A stretch of 64,000 bases of DNA, from contig NZ_SLVF01000001.1 in the NCBI RefSeq assembly GCF_004345365.1, forward strand, positions 124,001 through 188,000, written 5' to 3'. The position numbers and the translations under genes were made by a program. This DNA is from Kribbella sp. VKM Ac-2568 (GTDB lineage: Bacteria; Actinomycetota; Actinomycetes; Propionibacteriales; Kribbellaceae). Every line of letters begins with the position of its first letter. Position 1 is the first letter of the stretch. The notes below the pieces were generated by a model that was not told the origin of the DNA, ran no database searches, and was given only the letters and a program-made list of their open reading frames with translations. Shown here piece after piece: positions 1-8,478 of the stretch.

Positions 1-382
1 GCGGCGGTTCGTGCGCGACCAGCGTCTTCACCAGGTCGGGGCGCTGCGCCATCAGGGCGAGCGCGTTCACAGCGCCGCCGCTGCTGGCGAACAGCTCGAC
101 CGGTCCGGCGTCGAGGGCCTCGATCAAGGCCGCCAGGTCCCCGGCGTGGTCGTTCGGCGACAGCTCACCGGTGCCGTCGGTCCGCGTACTGCGCTCGACG
201 CCGCGCGGGTCGTATGTCACGACCGTACGGTCGGCGAAGTGCGACGCCAGCGTCGGGAAGCCGCTCGCGCCCATCGGCGAACCGATCACCAGCAACACCG
301 GCTGGTCGGCGAGATCACCCCGGACGTCGTAGGTCAGGACGGCCCCAGGGACGTCGAGTGTGTGAGTGACGGGATCGGGCAT
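1..382 (-). CDS. alpha/beta hydrolase, N-terminal part (runs off window)
   Basis: The reverse strand reads from an ATG at 382 to the window edge, giving about 127 residues without a stop. The start MPDPVTHTLDVPGAVLTYDV is followed by a strand-turn region with GSPMGASGF, then YDPRG and a nucleophile-elbow-like FASSGGAVNAL; this is the layout of alpha/beta-hydrolase-fold esterases and lipases. In the elbow, a serine lies in the S-x-G-G context typical of the family. The catalytic Asp and His would lie beyond the window. The ATG has a good ribosome binding site (GAGGAG about 5 nt upstream), and a TAGGCT box lies further upstream. The substrate cannot be inferred. A forward-strand reading frame over the same DNA is an antisense shadow. 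Confidence 0.8.
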   Translation of the reverse strand, partial: MPDPVTHTLDVPGAVLTYDVRGDLADQPVLLVIGSPMGASGFPTLASHFADRTVVTYDPRGVERSTRTDGTGELSPNDHAGDLAALIEALDAGPVELFASSGGAVNALALMAQRPDLVKTLVAHEPP

Positions 383-414
383 GGCAGCTCCTCTGGTCGT
401 GCGCGTCACCCGCG

Positions 415-420
415 AGCCTA
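415..420 (-). promoter_or_regulatory. putative -10 box (TAGGCT) of the hydrolase gene
   Basis: On the reverse strand TAGGCT lies about 32 nt before the ATG at 382, which leaves room for a short leader carrying the GAGGAG ribosome binding site. It fits the actinobacterial TAnnnT -10 pattern seen repeatedly in this window. No convincing -35 box is visible. Confidence 0.4.
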
Positions 421-521
421 GACGCGCAAGGAGTCCACCGACAGCCGAACGACCTGGCCGGTCCGCACCCGCCCGCCGCTAGGATCGGCTGCCGTGCGGA
501 AGAGTTGACCATCCACCGCCA

Positions 522-1574
522 TCAGCTCCGCTCGCCATCACCCCTGTCGGTCGGGCGGCCGTCCTCCTTGGCGATTTCTTCGTGTAGGAGCTCGGCAACG
601 TCGACCACGTCGGTCTCGTTCATCGGCGGTGTCGCAAGCGGTTCGTGCGCGAGGCCATAGTGGTCACGTAGGAACCGTTCGCGATAGATGTGGTTTGCGT
701 CATGAGTGACGCTGGACAAGAGGTGGGCGTTCATCCCCGCGCCGATCAAGGTGCCAAAGACGGGCACCGCCTGGCCGAGCTTCCGCTGGGTGATCCGGTA
801 CCCCAGTCTGGTGAATACCTTCTCGACAACTCTGGTCACGGCGTTCTGGCGGAGCTGATCCCACGTGGCCCGACGTGCGAGTGCTTGCACGAGCTTGTTC
901 AGTTCAATGTACGCAGTTGCCTTGCCGGCCTCGGTCGCGGTACCGACGCTGAGCACTCCCAGGGCGAACAGCCGTTCGTCCGGATGGTCCACGTCGTAGC
1001 CGTAGTAGGCGGCAATGTGCGCCACGGCGCGGTTAGCGGCGACAAGCACGACCGCTGCGTCAGCCGCCATCACTCCAACTACCGTTCCGATACCAGGCGC
1101 ACCACCTACACCGGCCCCGAATACTGAGCCTCCGGCCGCAACGATCTCGCCCCCCGACACGGCGAACCCTGCCGCGGCACCTTCCACAGTTGCCGCAGCG
1201 GTGTAGGCAAGTCCAAGGTTGGGTCTGACCTTGTCCATCTCACACAGCTCTAGCTTCCCGATGTCGTCGATGTCCGCGACCTGGTGACCGCGCTTCCGAT
1301 ATGCCTCGACGATCGCTTCCTGGCCAACGGTGGCCATCGCGGCTCGAGAACCGACGTCGAGGAGTCCACCGAGGGCCTTCACGAAGATGGCCTCGAACTC
1401 CGCGGCTCCAGGAATCGACTCGAATCGTCCCCTTGCACTCTGACCAGCTTCCGACATACGCCGCCGAAGCCCTTCAGGAAGCAGGCGCCTTGCCTGACTC
1501 TCTAGCCGACGCCGGCGCCACTCCTCAATCTCAGTCCAAGCGCGGCGGTCATACGGTGTCATTTCTGTTGCCAT
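522..1574 (-). CDS. EcsC family protein
   Basis: 350-residue protein. After a charged N-terminus (MATEMTPYDRRAWTEIEEW) comes an EcsC-type body: the FEAIFVKALGGLLDVGSRA segment, a long Gly/Ala-rich hydrophobic stretch around residues 150-200 (GAGVGGAPGIGTVVGVMAAD), and the ending VPVFGTLIGAGMNAHLLSSV...RERFL, which is typical of EcsC proteins. The family is named after a Bacillus gene beside the EcsAB transporter; its biochemical role is not established. The hydrophobic core suggests membrane association. I chose the ATG at 1574 because GGGGGAG lies just upstream; the reading frame stays open for 62 more codons, but those look non-coding. It is 182 nt downstream of the ATPase/small-protein pair on the same strand, so membership of that island is possible but unproven. 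Confidence 0.8.
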   Translation of the reverse strand: MATEMTPYDRRAWTEIEEWRRRRLESQARRLLPEGLRRRMSEAGQSARGRFESIPGAAEFEAIFVKALGGLLDVGSRAAMATVGQEAIVEAYRKRGHQVADIDDIGKLELCEMDKVRPNLGLAYTAAATVEGAAAGFAVSGGEIVAAGGSVFGAGVGGAPGIGTVVGVMAADAAVVLVAANRAVAHIAAYYGYDVDHPDERLFALGVLSVGTATEAGKATAYIELNKLVQALARRATWDQLRQNAVTRVVEKVFTRLGYRITQRKLGQAVPVFGTLIGAGMNAHLLSSVTHDANHIYRERFLRDHYGLAHEPLATPPMNETDVVDVAELLHEEIAKEDGRPTDRGDGERS

Positions 1575-1756
1575 CGGCTCCCCCTCTACGTCTGAAAGAT
1601 GTCTTCCCGTATCCGATTCCAAAGCCAGACGGTCCCACGCACTCGCCGCCCAAGCCAGCAGAGACGGCTGATGCCGGGCGGCACGCTGATGCAGGAGGCA
1701 AGTGACAAACGGGTCCACCGCATCTCCGTCCCCTGGAACGCCGCCGCGGCCCCCGC

Positions 1757-2131
1757 TCAATGGGCATCGCGCGCCAAGATCCGGGCTCTCTTGGCGGCCA
1801 TCTCCGCGACCACGGCGTGGAGATGTCGCAGTTCGGACACCGTCGGCGCAAGCTCATATGCGTGGTGGTGGCAGGCCCGACTCAACGCGATCCATGCGTA
1901 CTCCGCGGTGGCGGCCAACCCGCTCCGATCAAGGGCGTGCAGGACCGCGAGACGAGACCGCATCCTGACCGGGTGCCTCATCGGCATGACCAGGTCCTCG
2001 CAGAACGCATCGACCTCAGCCTCGAGCGCCTGCCTGATCAGAAAGGCCGCGACCCGGATCAACCGCGGCGATGTCGCCGGCAGACCGTCGAGAATCGCCT
2101 TCGCCTGCTGGAGAAGCCTTTCGGTGGTCAT
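1757..2131 (-). CDS. small alpha-helical protein of unknown function, partner of zinc-hook ATPase
   Basis: 124 residues, beginning MTTERLLQQAKAILDGLP and predicted to be mostly helical; it has no signal peptide or membrane segment. Its ATG overlaps the TGA of the upstream ATPase gene by 4 nt (ATGA), so the two are almost certainly translated as a coupled pair. A conserved-looking centre (VDAFCEDLVMPMRHPVRMRSRLAVLHAL) is followed by a basic helix and an Ala/Arg-rich tail. I do not recognise a family. Its position suggests a regulator, antitoxin-like partner or accessory subunit of the ATPase; this is inference from gene order only. Confidence 0.75.
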   Translation of the reverse strand: MTTERLLQQAKAILDGLPATSPRLIRVAAFLIRQALEAEVDAFCEDLVMPMRHPVRMRSRLAVLHALDRSGLAATAEYAWIALSRACHHHAYELAPTVSELRHLHAVVAEMAAKRARILARDAH

Positions 2132-4614
2132 CGCCGCTCGTCCAGCAGATCGTCGACGGTCTTGCGCAGATCATCCAGAGCAGCTTCCGGACTGGCACTG
2201 AGGCTGTTGTGCGCGTCAGGTCCGCAGAGTTTCAGGACCCGCTGGCGATACCTCCGGGACTTCCAGTTGCTCAGGTCCGCTGCCCTGGCGCCGTGCACTG
2301 CGAGCGCAACGCGAAGGCTCGTGGTGGATGCGCCCATCCACGCCTTCTCGACATCGCCACGGGCCTTCCCCGCAGTCAACTCCCTGCGGAAGTACACCTC
2401 ATGTGCAGCCGCCTCTACCGCGAACCGTGCGTAAGCAGGGATCGCCTTCCTCAGCACCTCGGTCGGGAGGTTCTCGTCCCGAAGCAGCTCCTGGGCGTCC
2501 TCGACGTAACGCCGGGCGGGCGATTGACACTCGACGACCTCGACCTTGGAGCCTGTGCCACGCTCGACCTGGACGATCCGCGCGGTCGGCGCGGTACGGC
2601 GTACGGACTCGGCGAGTCGGTCATCGTGGGAGAACACGATCACCTGCCGGTCCTTCGCGTACTCGAGCAGCACCTCCGTCAGACCGTCCACCTTCGCCGG
2701 ATCCATCGCTTGAACCGGATCGTCAAGTACCACAAACCGCAACGGGCTGGCCGCCATCGTTGCTCGCGGCAAGAACAGAGCCAACGCGATCGCATTGAGC
2801 TCTCCCTGACTCATGACTGGCAGGGCGTCCGTCGGCACGCCGTCGACCTTGGCCGTGAGCTTCACCCTGCCCCTGGTCCGTTGGCCGGACAGCGTGATCT
2901 TGTCGAGGTCAATGCTGCTCTCCTGACGGAGACTCGCCCAGATCCGCCGTGCCTCATCGGCCAGCGGTTCCAGCCGCTGGTTGCGCAGCCCCTCGGCGTT
3001 GTCTTTGAGCCAGGTCCACGCCGCCTTCGCGTCATGCAGATCCGTGTCGACGGCGTCCGCCGCACGCTTGAGCTCCACCCAGACGGCGGTCTGCTGAGCC
3101 AGGCGCCGCCAGCTGTCATCACGCTCGCTCAGTCGGGCCGCGGCCTCGTCGCGGAGCAGCGTCAGGGCGCTGACGAGCGTGGTGATGTTCGAGGTGAGGT
3201 GCCGCGCCAGCTCAACGTCCGACGTGGGGGCTTCGCGCCAGTTCTTCAGTACTGCTTCGGCCTCGGCGAGATTGGTCAGTTCCAGCCCACTGCCGAGCGT
3301 CGGCAGGTTCGGTACGCCGATTTGGGCTCGCGCCGCGTCACGGCGTACTCCGAGCTCGTGCCGGACCGCGCGGACTGCGGCGAGTTCGGCCCTTTCGGCA
3401 GCTAGCTCCGTCGTGACCCGCTCACGCCAGCCGTCGTCGAGTACTGCGCTGTCGCACACCGGGCAGTTCTGCTCACCGTGCTCCGCGTGAAAGTCCAGCG
3501 CCATCTCGAGAAGACGACTCCGACTCTCAGTCTGCGTGTGGGCCGCACCGCCGGCATCGGCGAGTTTCTGTACGGCGGCCACGAGTTCCTGGGCGATGCT
3601 CTCGGTCGCCTCTTTCTCCGGGATGGCGAGCTGGCTCAGGGTGCGAAGCTGCGACCCAACCTCGTCAGGAGTCGCAACGCCGGTCGCGATCCCGCCGACC
3701 AAATCAACGTCTGGCTGGTGCTTCCTGAGCTGGGAGAGGACTGCTTGGGCGCGGTTGTCCGTGGCCGACTCAAGCAGGAGCTTCAGTGCCTTCTTGGCTG
3801 TGGCAGCCTCGTCAGCGGGGCCTTTCAACCGCTTCACAACCTGGCCGAGCCGGCTGACGCCGTCGGCGATCTGGTCCAGGCCAAGGATGCTCTCGAGCGA
3901 CCGATACAAGTCGGTAGGCGTCCCGTCCAGTCGTTGGCCGAGCTCCTCGTACGAGAGGATCGGGCGGTAGAGCTCGAGCGCTCGTCCCCAACCCAACGCG
4001 TCGACTCCCGGGGTCCGGGGCTTGCCGTGCCGCTGCGTCCAGCTCTTGCTGTCGCCGAGTTCGGCGTCCGCCGCCCACTCGACGCCGATCTCGGTGCGGC
4101 CGACCCCCTCCTCCGCGAGTTCGACCCGAACCTGCGCGCTCTGGATCTGGTGCAGGTTGCGCCACGAGTCCTTCCAGGACGGCGCCCGCCCCTTCCAGCG
4201 ATAGCTCTCGCCGGTCAGCGCGTACTCCAGCGCCTCCGCGAAGCTCGACTTGCCCGAGCCGTTGCGCCCGGCGACAACAGTCAGCCCCGGTCCCGGATGC
4301 AGGTTCAACTGCGCTTTGTCACCAATCCCCCTGAACCCCGACACGGTGATGGCCTTCAGGAACGCGCCGACAGCCTCGACCTCCGTCCGCACAGTCTCAG
4401 CCGGCGTCAGACCGAACGGCGACTCGGAGTGCTCGCCACCGTCGAGCTCTGTCGCAATGGCATCGTCGCCCTCCAGCGAGGCGAGCACCAGCAACTTCTC
4501 GCGTTCAGACAGCACGGAGTCGTCGGTTACCAGGTTGAGAACTGTCTCCACGACGGAGAGGTCGTGCCTCGATGCCGCCGGTATTGCGGCCGCCTTGTCA
4601 CTACTCTGTGTCAT
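2128..4614 (-). CDS. Rad50/RloC-like AAA ATPase with zinc hook and C-terminal helical domain
   Basis: 828-residue SMC-type ATPase. Visible in order: Walker A GRNGSGKS at about 116-123; a long coiled-coil-like central region interrupted by CPVC at about 384-387 (zinc-hook CxxC); an ABC signature-like MSQGELNAIALALF from about 601; Walker B VVLDDPVQAMD with DD at about 631-632; and a switch histidine in VFSHDDRL. After the ATPase comes a C-terminal helical domain with R730-x3-E734 and a later His802 in PDAHNS. Hook plus extra C-terminal domain, next to a type I R-M operon, recalls RloC/PrrC anticodon nucleases, whose catalytic triad is Arg-x3-Glu...His. The Arg-His spacing here (72 residues) is longer than in PrrC, so nuclease activity is only a hypothesis. 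The ATG at 4614 is preferred over an upstream in-frame TTG at 4641. Transcribed divergently from the R-M operon. Confidence 0.85.
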   Translation of the reverse strand: MTQSSDKAAAIPAASRHDLSVVETVLNLVTDDSVLSEREKLLVLASLEGDDAIATELDGGEHSESPFGLTPAETVRTEVEAVGAFLKAITVSGFRGIGDKAQLNLHPGPGLTVVAGRNGSGKSSFAEALEYALTGESYRWKGRAPSWKDSWRNLHQIQSAQVRVELAEEGVGRTEIGVEWAADAELGDSKSWTQRHGKPRTPGVDALGWGRALELYRPILSYEELGQRLDGTPTDLYRSLESILGLDQIADGVSRLGQVVKRLKGPADEAATAKKALKLLLESATDNRAQAVLSQLRKHQPDVDLVGGIATGVATPDEVGSQLRTLSQLAIPEKEATESIAQELVAAVQKLADAGGAAHTQTESRSRLLEMALDFHAEHGEQNCPVCDSAVLDDGWRERVTTELAAERAELAAVRAVRHELGVRRDAARAQIGVPNLPTLGSGLELTNLAEAEAVLKNWREAPTSDVELARHLTSNITTLVSALTLLRDEAAARLSERDDSWRRLAQQTAVWVELKRAADAVDTDLHDAKAAWTWLKDNAEGLRNQRLEPLADEARRIWASLRQESSIDLDKITLSGQRTRGRVKLTAKVDGVPTDALPVMSQGELNAIALALFLPRATMAASPLRFVVLDDPVQAMDPAKVDGLTEVLLEYAKDRQVIVFSHDDRLAESVRRTAPTARIVQVERGTGSKVEVVECQSPARRYVEDAQELLRDENLPTEVLRKAIPAYARFAVEAAAHEVYFRRELTAGKARGDVEKAWMGASTTSLRVALAVHGARAADLSNWKSRRYRQRVLKLCGPDAHNSLSASPEAALDDLRKTVDDLLDERR

Positions 4615-4714
4615 CTCTCCAACTTCCCTGCGGGCGGCCAACCGTGAAGTGCAGCCACCACAACGTGATGGCGATCACGATCTCGGAGGGCTGACCGCTG
4701 GGCAAGGTCCGACA

Positions 4715-4734
4715 CTGGTAACCGGGGTTACCAG
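4715..4734. promoter_or_regulatory. perfect 20-bp palindrome, candidate operator between divergent defence genes
   Basis: CTGGTAACC, GG, GGTTACCAG: two 9-nt arms in perfect inverted repeat around a 2-nt spacer. It lies about 100 nt from the start of the ATPase gene (4614) and 80 nt from the start of the HTH-methylase fusion (4814), between the two divergent transcription units. The symmetry fits binding by a dimeric repressor. The fusion protein at 4814 carries an N-terminal helix-turn-helix and is an obvious candidate regulator. Confidence 0.6.
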
Positions 4735-4766
4735 CGCGAGCTGTAGGTCGACGGCACTTCTTCATC

Positions 4767-4772
4767 TAGTCT
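4767..4772 (+). promoter_or_regulatory. putative -10 box (TAGTCT) for the type I R-M operon
   Basis: TAGTCT lies 41 nt before the ATG at 4814 and about 33 nt downstream of the 20-bp palindrome, so a repressor bound at the palindrome could interfere with polymerase. No strong -35 element is seen. Confidence 0.35.
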
Positions 4773-4813
4773 CTGGAGCGTTCGAGGAGCCATCGAGGCG
4801 GGGAGGTGGAGTG

Positions 4814-6862
4814 ATGTCTGAGCAGGTCGTTCAGGCGGGGGAGGGATGCGCCTGGCTGAGCATGCCGGACATCGCCGCTCTCGCAGGGGTGCGGCGCCCG
4901 GTGGTCTCGAACTGGCGGCGCCGCCACCCGAGTTTCCCCGCCCCCATCGGCAATCGCGGATCCGGCCCGCTCTTCGACGGACGTGAGGTCTGCGATTGGC
5001 TGATTTCCACAGGCCGGGCGGAGCGTGAGCAGCTTGAGCCGGAGTTGCACCTGCACACGCTCTCGCGCCTGGAACGGGCCATGCCAGGGCGCAGCCTGGT
5101 GGCGACGTGCACCGCGTTGATCTGTCTGCGCTTCATGGACGACGAGCCGCTCGCGAACAGCGGCAGCATTTCCGAGGTACTAGCGCGTGCCGAGGCCATC
5201 GACTCGTCTGACGACATGCTCCTGTCTGAGGTACGCGCGATTCCCGGCGACTTCCTGTGGCTCTGCAAGTACATCGACGAGCTCATCGAAGCGGCATGGG
5301 GCTGCGCGCCCGCTTTCGAGCGTCTGCTCGCCGCCCGCGAGCGAGTCGGTGCCGCGGAACTGTCTGAGCGTGCCCTGGACAACGAGTTGTCCCGCCTTGT
5401 CGCCGGCCTGTCCAACGCCGGCGAATTTGCTGCGCTCAACCCAACGATGGTCGTCGGCGATCCGAATGCAGGGCCGGGTGATCTGCTGACGGCCGTCGCC
5501 CAGCTTGTCGGCGAGGAGTCAGCGCCCTCGTTCGTGGCAGCAGAGCCTGACGAGTATCTTGCTCGGCTGATTCGGCGGAGACTGACAGTCCATGACATAC
5601 AGCTGTTTGACCTAGATGTCCGCGTTGGGACAGCTCTTCCTGTCGAGGAGGAGAGCATCCCGGACGTCATCGTCACCCAGGTCGCGTACCGGCCCGGCGA
5701 GTCGCGGAATGCGGCCGACGTGCTTCAGCAGATCGACGACCTGAGTTACCAGCTGCGGAGCAGCCGCTCGGCTGTGGTGCTCGGTCCGGCTGAGGTGCTC
5801 GCCGGGGCGATGCAGGCACACAGCCCGGATGACACGTCGAGGGAGCGACTCCTGAGGTCGGGCATGGTCGAGGCGATCATCCGGCTGCCCGGTGGCCTCG
5901 TCCCGTTCCGACCCGGCTACGAAACGGCGCTGTGGGTGCTCACTCCGGCGTACGGGTCAAAGTTGAGCCAGCATGTGCTCGTTGCCGACGTGTCAATGCA
6001 GCAACTGACCGCCGAGATCGTCGACCAGTTGATCCTGGACGTGGCTACCTGGCGACGCGAGGGATTTCGTCCCGAGCTGCATCGGCGCGGTCTGTGCGTT
6101 CAGACTCCAGTTGCGGCGCTGGTCAGTACGGGGCGACCGATCACATCGCCGATTCGCCCCGACATCGAGCAGCTCGGTCAGGTTGCCGACGAGACTGTCG
6201 CCAAGATCGCTGTTGTCGAGAAGCGTCTCCAGGTGCTGGCCACGCCGGCCACCGAATCGCAGCCGGTGGTGACCAACGCGAGGAGGGTTGCCACAAGTCG
6301 ACCGAGTACGACGACCGTGCGCGCACTGATCAGGTCCGGGCAGGTTCGCCTCCTCCGTGGATCGCGTATTGCCTCCGAGCACCTGATTGCCGACGGCCAG
6401 CATCACGTGTACGGCGTCTCGGACGGGTCGACCGTGGACAGGCTGATACTTGCGAGCCACTACCCGTCGGCGCAATTGACGGAGCCTGGCGACGTGATCG
6501 TCACGACTCGGCCTGACCTGAGCATGCATCTCGACCGTCGCGGATTGTCGGTCATCGCCTACCCGGCCCGCGGCCTGAGAGTCGTCGAGAAGACCGGCGG
6601 GCTGACACCGCAGGTCTTTGCGGCGCTGCTGGAAGCCGGACATGGCGGACGCCGTGCGACTGGGGCGGTTCGCTCAGGCTGGAAGCTGGAGGACTGGCAG
6701 CTGCAAATCCCCGACCGCGAGAGCTTGGCGCGGTTGGATGAGGTGCTCAGCGCCGTCGACCAGCGACGGAGCTGCGCCAAGAACGAGCTCGACGCGCTGG
6801 ACGAGCTCACCCGACTTACCACCGTCGGCCTGACGGATGGCGCCATCACCCTACGAGCTTGA
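4814..6862 (+). CDS. HTH / degenerate N-6 adenine methylase / HsdS-like fusion
   Basis: 682 residues, first gene of the R-M operon. Residues about 13-70 form a MerR-like helix-turn-helix (SMPDIAALAGVRRPVVSNW, then FDGREVCDWL). The middle resembles type I N-6 DNA methylases: DPNAGPGDLL at about 216 stands where the SAM motif DPxxGxG is expected, and IIRLPGGLVPFRPGYETALWVL matches the region after the catalytic loop. The catalytic NPPF/Y is replaced by TQVAY at about 288-292, so methyl transfer is probably lost. The C-terminus (about 500-682) looks like an HsdS half: PGDVIVTTRPDLS, then LEDWQLQIPDRESLARLDEVLSAVD as conserved helix. It may act as operon regulator or extra specificity factor. The ATG at 4814 follows GGAGGTGG. 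The gene ends 17 nt before hsdM. Confidence 0.8.
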   Translation: MSEQVVQAGEGCAWLSMPDIAALAGVRRPVVSNWRRRHPSFPAPIGNRGSGPLFDGREVCDWLISTGRAEREQLEPELHLHTLSRLERAMPGRSLVATCTALICLRFMDDEPLANSGSISEVLARAEAIDSSDDMLLSEVRAIPGDFLWLCKYIDELIEAAWGCAPAFERLLAARERVGAAELSERALDNELSRLVAGLSNAGEFAALNPTMVVGDPNAGPGDLLTAVAQLVGEESAPSFVAAEPDEYLARLIRRRLTVHDIQLFDLDVRVGTALPVEEESIPDVIVTQVAYRPGESRNAADVLQQIDDLSYQLRSSRSAVVLGPAEVLAGAMQAHSPDDTSRERLLRSGMVEAIIRLPGGLVPFRPGYETALWVLTPAYGSKLSQHVLVADVSMQQLTAEIVDQLILDVATWRREGFRPELHRRGLCVQTPVAALVSTGRPITSPIRPDIEQLGQVADETVAKIAVVEKRLQVLATPATESQPVVTNARRVATSRPSTTTVRALIRSGQVRLLRGSRIASEHLIADGQHHVYGVSDGSTVDRLILASHYPSAQLTEPGDVIVTTRPDLSMHLDRRGLSVIAYPARGLRVVEKTGGLTPQVFAALLEAGHGGRRATGAVRSGWKLEDWQLQIPDRESLARLDEVLSAVDQRRSCAKNELDALDELTRLTTVGLTDGAITLRA

Positions 6863-6879
6863 TCAAACAAGGAGAAGAA

Positions 6880-8478
6880 GTGCCACCACGCAAGAAGAAG
6901 CCGACCGGCCCGCCGACGATGGCCGAGCTGCATGACACGCTTTGGAAGGCCGCCGACAAGCTGCGCGGCTCGATGGACGCGTCGCAATACAAGGACTTCG
7001 TGCTCGGCCTCGTCTTCCTCAAGTACATCTCCGATTCGTTCGATGAGCGCCGTGAACAGATTCGCGAGGAGGTCCTCAAGGACGGCGTCCCGGAGAGCCA
7101 GGTCGAACAGTTCCTGGACGACCCGGACGAGTACGAGGGACGCGGGGTGTTCTGGGTGCCGGCGACAGCTCGGTGGGAAGCCATCGCCCGCGACGCCAAG
7201 CAGGGCAACGTCGGCGTTCAGCTCGACGCGGCGATGGACGTCGTGATGAAGTCCAACGAGGCGCTGAACGGTGTTCTGCCGAAGATCTTCAACCGCGACA
7301 ATGTCGACCAGAACCGGCTGGCGGAGCTTGTCGATCTCATCGGCGATGCCCGGTTCACTGGGCATGCCGATCGCTCGGCTCGGGACGTGCTCGGCGAGGT
7401 ATACGAGTACTTCCTGGAGCGATTCGCCCGCGCAGAGGGCAAGCGGGGTGGCGAATTCTACACGCCCGCGAGTGTCGTCAAGGTATTGGTGAACGTGCTC
7501 GAGCCGTACGCAGGCCGCGTGTACGACCCGTGCTGCGGATCCGGCGGCATGTTCGTTCAAGCCGAGAAGTTCATCGACGAGCACCGCGGTAGGCGCGATG
7601 ACATCTCGGTCTACGGCCAAGAGTCGAACGAGCGCACCTGGCGGCTCGCCCAGATGAACCTCGCCGTTCATGGCATCCGTGGCAACCTGAGCTCACGTTG
7701 GGGAGATACCTTCCGCGAGGACCGTCACCCGGACGTCAAGGCGGATTTCATCCTTGCGAACCCGCCCTTCAACATGTCGGACTGGGCGCGCAAGGCAGAC
7801 GACCCCCGCTGGCGCTTCGGCACGCCTCCGCAAGGCAACGCGAACTTCGCGTGGCTCCAGCACATCATCTCCAAGCTCGCCGAGCGTGGCACGGCTGGTG
7901 TCGTGCTGGCTAACGGCTCGATGTCGTCCAAGCAATCCGGTGAGGGTGATATCCGGGCGGCGCTCGTTGAAGCAGACCTGGTGTCCTGCATGGTGTCGCT
8001 GCCGCCCCAACTATTCCGTACGACGCAGATCCCGGCCTGCCTCTGGTTCTTTGCGAAGGACAAATCGCCTCAGGGCGCGAAGAGGCTGGCGGATCGTCGC
8101 GGCGAGGTGCTCTTCATCGACGCTCGGACCATGGGCACGATGATCGACCGCACCGAGCGCGTCCTCACGGAGCTGGACATCGCGAAAATCGCCAAAACCT
8201 ACCACGCCTGGCGCGGAACCAAGTCCGCCCGCGACGCCAACTTGAGCTACGCCGACGACCCCGGATTCTGCTACTCGGCGATGCAGGACGTGATTCGCGC
8301 TCATCACCATACTTTGACGCCTGGCCGCTATGTGGGGCAAGCCGCCATCGATGAAGATGATGACGAGTCGATCGCTGACAAGATCGAACGCATGACAAAA
8401 CAACTCCTCATTCAGTTTGATGAGTCCGCTCGAATCGAGAAAGTCGTGCGGGAGCAGTTGGAGCGCCTCAATGCCTGA
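6880..8478 (+). CDS. hsdM: type I restriction-modification system methyltransferase subunit HsdM
   Basis: 532 residues. It transfers a methyl group from SAM to adenine N6 as part of the M2S methylase and R2M2S restriction complex. The N-terminal HsdM helical domain (MAELHDTLWKAADKLRGSMD...VLGLVFLKYISDSF) is followed by the methylase domain with SAM motif DPCCGSGG at 216-223 and catalytic NPPF at 294-297; both are intact, unlike the preceding gene. The start is a GTG at 6880, five nt after AAGGAGA; an in-frame TTG at 6859 has no ribosome binding site. The 3' end overlaps hsdS by 8 nt, implying coupled synthesis of M and S. Confidence 0.95.
   Translation: MPPRKKKPTGPPTMAELHDTLWKAADKLRGSMDASQYKDFVLGLVFLKYISDSFDERREQIREEVLKDGVPESQVEQFLDDPDEYEGRGVFWVPATARWEAIARDAKQGNVGVQLDAAMDVVMKSNEALNGVLPKIFNRDNVDQNRLAELVDLIGDARFTGHADRSARDVLGEVYEYFLERFARAEGKRGGEFYTPASVVKVLVNVLEPYAGRVYDPCCGSGGMFVQAEKFIDEHRGRRDDISVYGQESNERTWRLAQMNLAVHGIRGNLSSRWGDTFREDRHPDVKADFILANPPFNMSDWARKADDPRWRFGTPPQGNANFAWLQHIISKLAERGTAGVVLANGSMSSKQSGEGDIRAALVEADLVSCMVSLPPQLFRTTQIPACLWFFAKDKSPQGAKRLADRRGEVLFIDARTMGTMIDRTERVLTELDIAKIAKTYHAWRGTKSARDANLSYADDPGFCYSAMQDVIRAHHHTLTPGRYVGQAAIDEDDDESIADKIERMTKQLLIQFDESARIEKVVREQLERLNA

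Noticed and set aside
480..508. TAGGAT followed by 8 nt and GTG, resembling a leaderless start
   Set aside because: The frame has only four codons before a stop, so it is a chance match of the motif.
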